Source: Bradysia coprophila (taxonomy: Eukaryota; Arthropoda; Insecta; Diptera; Sciaridae). Taken from it: a DNA stretch of 64,000 bases. The stretch spans positions 1,116,001 through 1,180,000 of the forward strand of contig NW_023503509.1 of NCBI RefSeq assembly GCF_014529535.1, in the 5' to 3' direction. A model generated the notes under the pieces. That model worked only from the letters and a program-made list of their open reading frames with translations. It made no database searches and was not told where the DNA came from. The translations under genes and the position numbers were made by a program. Of the stretch, positions 62,543 to 64,000 are shown in pieces; positions within the stretch are counted from its first letter, which is position 1; each line of letters starts with the position of its first letter.

Positions 62543-62765
62543 GTTAGGCCCTAGATACAATGAAACTACAAACCAGATATGGTCTGTCCATATAAACCGG
62601 TGGAAATAGCGATTTTATATAAACAAACTCACCTTTCAATGAAATTCATTGAGAGGTGAGTTTGTTTATATGAAGTCACTATTTCCTCCTCTCCATATAA
62701 ATTTTGACATTAGACGCATTAGACCATATCTAGAGTATATTTTCATTGCCTAGAAGGACCCTAAC
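62543..62765. mobile_element. 223-bp foldback element
   Basis: GTTAGGCCCTAGATACAATG at the left is the rough inverse of CATTGCCTAGAAGGACCCTA at the right. The arms stay complementary to the centre (CAAACTCACCTTTCAATGAA / ATTCATTGAGAGGTGAGTTT). There are several small indels between arms. Confidence 0.85.
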
Positions 62766-62974
62766 GAAGATTAGTGTAGTAGATCGAAGTTGTCTACGCT
62801 GCAGATTTAATATCATGCATGAGATATGTTATTTCCGTATGACCACTTTCATATCTCTTAAAATTGGAAATTCCTAATTATGTCCTATCAAAATTGCTTC
62901 TTTTTGTTTCTTTTTGCAATCACATGATTCTTGACCTTTGACTAATATTATGAGAATAAATTCATGTTCGCTAG

Positions 62975-62981
62975 TATATTA
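62975..62981 (+). promoter_or_regulatory. TATA box of the small secreted protein gene
   Basis: TATATTA lies about 135 bp before the ATG at 63110. It is followed at a typical distance by CAGTCAGTC-like initiator sequence (about 63018-63030). It fits a compact single-exon gene. Confidence 0.5.
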
Positions 62982-63109
62982 AGGAGTGCTCTTCAGCAAT
63001 GATATTCAATTAACAGCAGTCGCAGTCAGTCATTTAAACGCAACATTTAAAAAAAAAATCGTGAACGAAATTCATCCGTTAAAGGACCTTCTAAAGCCAA
63101 ACGAACAAA

Positions 63110-63379
63110 ATGAAAATCACTCAGTTGATAGTCTTGTGCCTGATGGCCGTTTTGGTTGGTGTGACTCATTCTGCCGCGAATGGTACACCTGGTGAAAGTG
63201 ATTCAAATCCAGCCACCAATCCAAATCAGCTAACTGATTGCTTCTATTCATCAATGGTATATTGCTGGATTTTTGGAGAACCACCTTATCGCGTTTCCAA
63301 AGTTGGCCTAACCAAGGATCGTATTTTTGAGCTTGGTCAATTGGCAATCAATTTGTTTGCTGCTAAAAAAGCTGGCTAA
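63110..63379 (+). CDS. Small secreted protein, 89 residues
   Basis: A single-exon frame with a textbook signal peptide (MKITQLIVLCLMAVLVGVTH SAA, cleavage likely after THS or SAA). The mature part is about 66 residues. It opens with an Asn/Ser/Pro-rich stretch (GESDSNPATNPNQL), then CFYSSMVYCWIFGEPPY with only two Cys, then a helical LTKDRIFELGQLAINLFAAK ending in AKKAG. I do not recognise the family. The two Cys could form one disulphide. A TATA box stands upstream and an AATTAAAT signal near 63458-63465 lies downstream. A secreted peptide of the cuticle, saliva or haemolymph are all possible. Confidence 0.82.
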   Translation: MKITQLIVLCLMAVLVGVTHSAANGTPGESDSNPATNPNQLTDCFYSSMVYCWIFGEPPYRVSKVGLTKDRIFELGQLAINLFAAKKAG

Positions 63380-63664
63380 AATAGAGCCCAGCCATCGTAT
63401 TTTTTTTTTGTTTTTGAAGGAATTGGATTATTGTAATTTTTTAATTTTTTTCTTATCGTAATTAAATGCTTTTCTAGGGGAAATTGACAAAGAGTTTTTA
63501 AGTGTAAGGGCAAAGTATTTAACAGTGGTCGTACTCTATTTCATCTTGTTGTATATTGAGGTATTGCAATTACCTTCAATATCGTTTTTTTTTAATTACC
63601 GGTGAATTTTTATTGAATGTAAGCAGTCGACAGCTTACAAATAGAGTACTATTTTGCATGAAAT

Positions 63665-63825
63665 CAACGCACTTCAAGCAAAAGTGCTATTAATGACAGC
63701 TGCCAAATAGAGTACTGCTTTGTATGAAAAAAGTGTCCGAATGTTTTTACAGTGCCAAGATTGGTTCGATACATTGTCCTGTTTCAGTACCCTATTTAGA
63801 GTACCACTTATGCTTGAAGTGCGTT
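63665..63825. mobile_element. CAACGCACT-family MITE, 161 bp
   Basis: CAACGCACTTCAAGCAAAAG opens it and ATGCTTGAAGTGCGTT closes it. Subterminal AAATAGAGTACT and CCCTATTTAGAGTACC match the copy at 15281-15618. A partial AAATAGAGTACTATTTTGCATG just before it (63638-63660) suggests a second damaged copy. Confidence 0.85.
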
Positions 63826-64000
63826 CATGTAAGTTGTAATACCAATTGTGCTTGAGACTCATGCGTTTTAAATTTTTTCACATATGGTTTTGTGTAAAAT
63901 GTAACTTAATGCTCTTAGACGCGAGATCACATCTTTTTCTCTAAAGTGTACACAGTGAAGAATAAAATTGAAAATTTGAAACAAACGGACTTTAATGAAG

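Overview
The window looks like a stretch of a dipteran (fly or gnat) nuclear genome. It is AT-rich, its genes are split by short GT-AG introns, and the families are typical of insects: a yellow/MRJP protein, a class-3 lipase, a CRAL-TRIO lipid carrier, an SLC17-type MFS transporter, a p68/Rm62-type DEAD-box helicase, an F-box/LRR protein and SPRED. It is crowded with small inverted-repeat elements. A lower dipteran is my guess, held with low confidence. No bacterial-type operon, CRISPR array or tRNA gene was seen.

Layout. 1-1846: no gene. 1847-3493 (-): an intronless 548-residue membrane-associated protein of unknown family. 4059-10433 (+): a yellow/MRJP gene whose 4.46-kb fourth intron holds a 145-bp tandem array and nested foldback elements. 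10934-11405: a tandem array of palindrome-ended units. 12096-13684 (-): a secreted lipase whose 5' end is interrupted by the poly(A) tail of a retroelement fragment (13713-14588). 16061-16195 (+): a stray signal-peptide exon that resembles the lost lipase start. 16992-19615: a decayed APE-type non-LTR retrotransposon with a 13-bp target duplication. 19895 to about 22425: a 5'-truncated Ty3/Gypsy element with its 3' LTR. 22786-28226 (+): a DEAD-box helicase with a 574-residue low-complexity tail. 28227-32027: repeats, including a perfect 272-bp-arm foldback. 32028-32995 (-): CRAL-TRIO protein whose stop codon lies in a MITE. 35396-37199 (+): MFS transporter. 39245-40504 (-): F-box protein. 41000-45701: small foldbacks, then a very AT-rich tract that is probably the SPRED 3' UTR. 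45702-54294 (-): complete nine-exon SPRED gene. 58785-60222 (+): four-exon conserved-looking gene of unknown family, with a partial copy of its last exon at 61150-61228. 63110-63379 (+): small secreted protein.

The genes do not form one pathway; they are ordinary neighbours on a eukaryotic chromosome. The shared theme is mobile DNA. At least a dozen miniature inverted-repeat families occur, several in two to five copies, sitting in introns (yellow, lipase, SPRED, 58785 gene) and at gene ends (CRAL-TRIO). The exon structures were built by hand from splice signals and frame continuity. For SPRED, the helicase, the MFS, CRAL-TRIO and 58785 genes the exon lengths sum to a multiple of three, which supports the models. 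I did not find one clearly new multi-gene system. The most unusual items are the 1847-3493 protein, the lipase/retroelement rearrangement and the RSS-like foldback.
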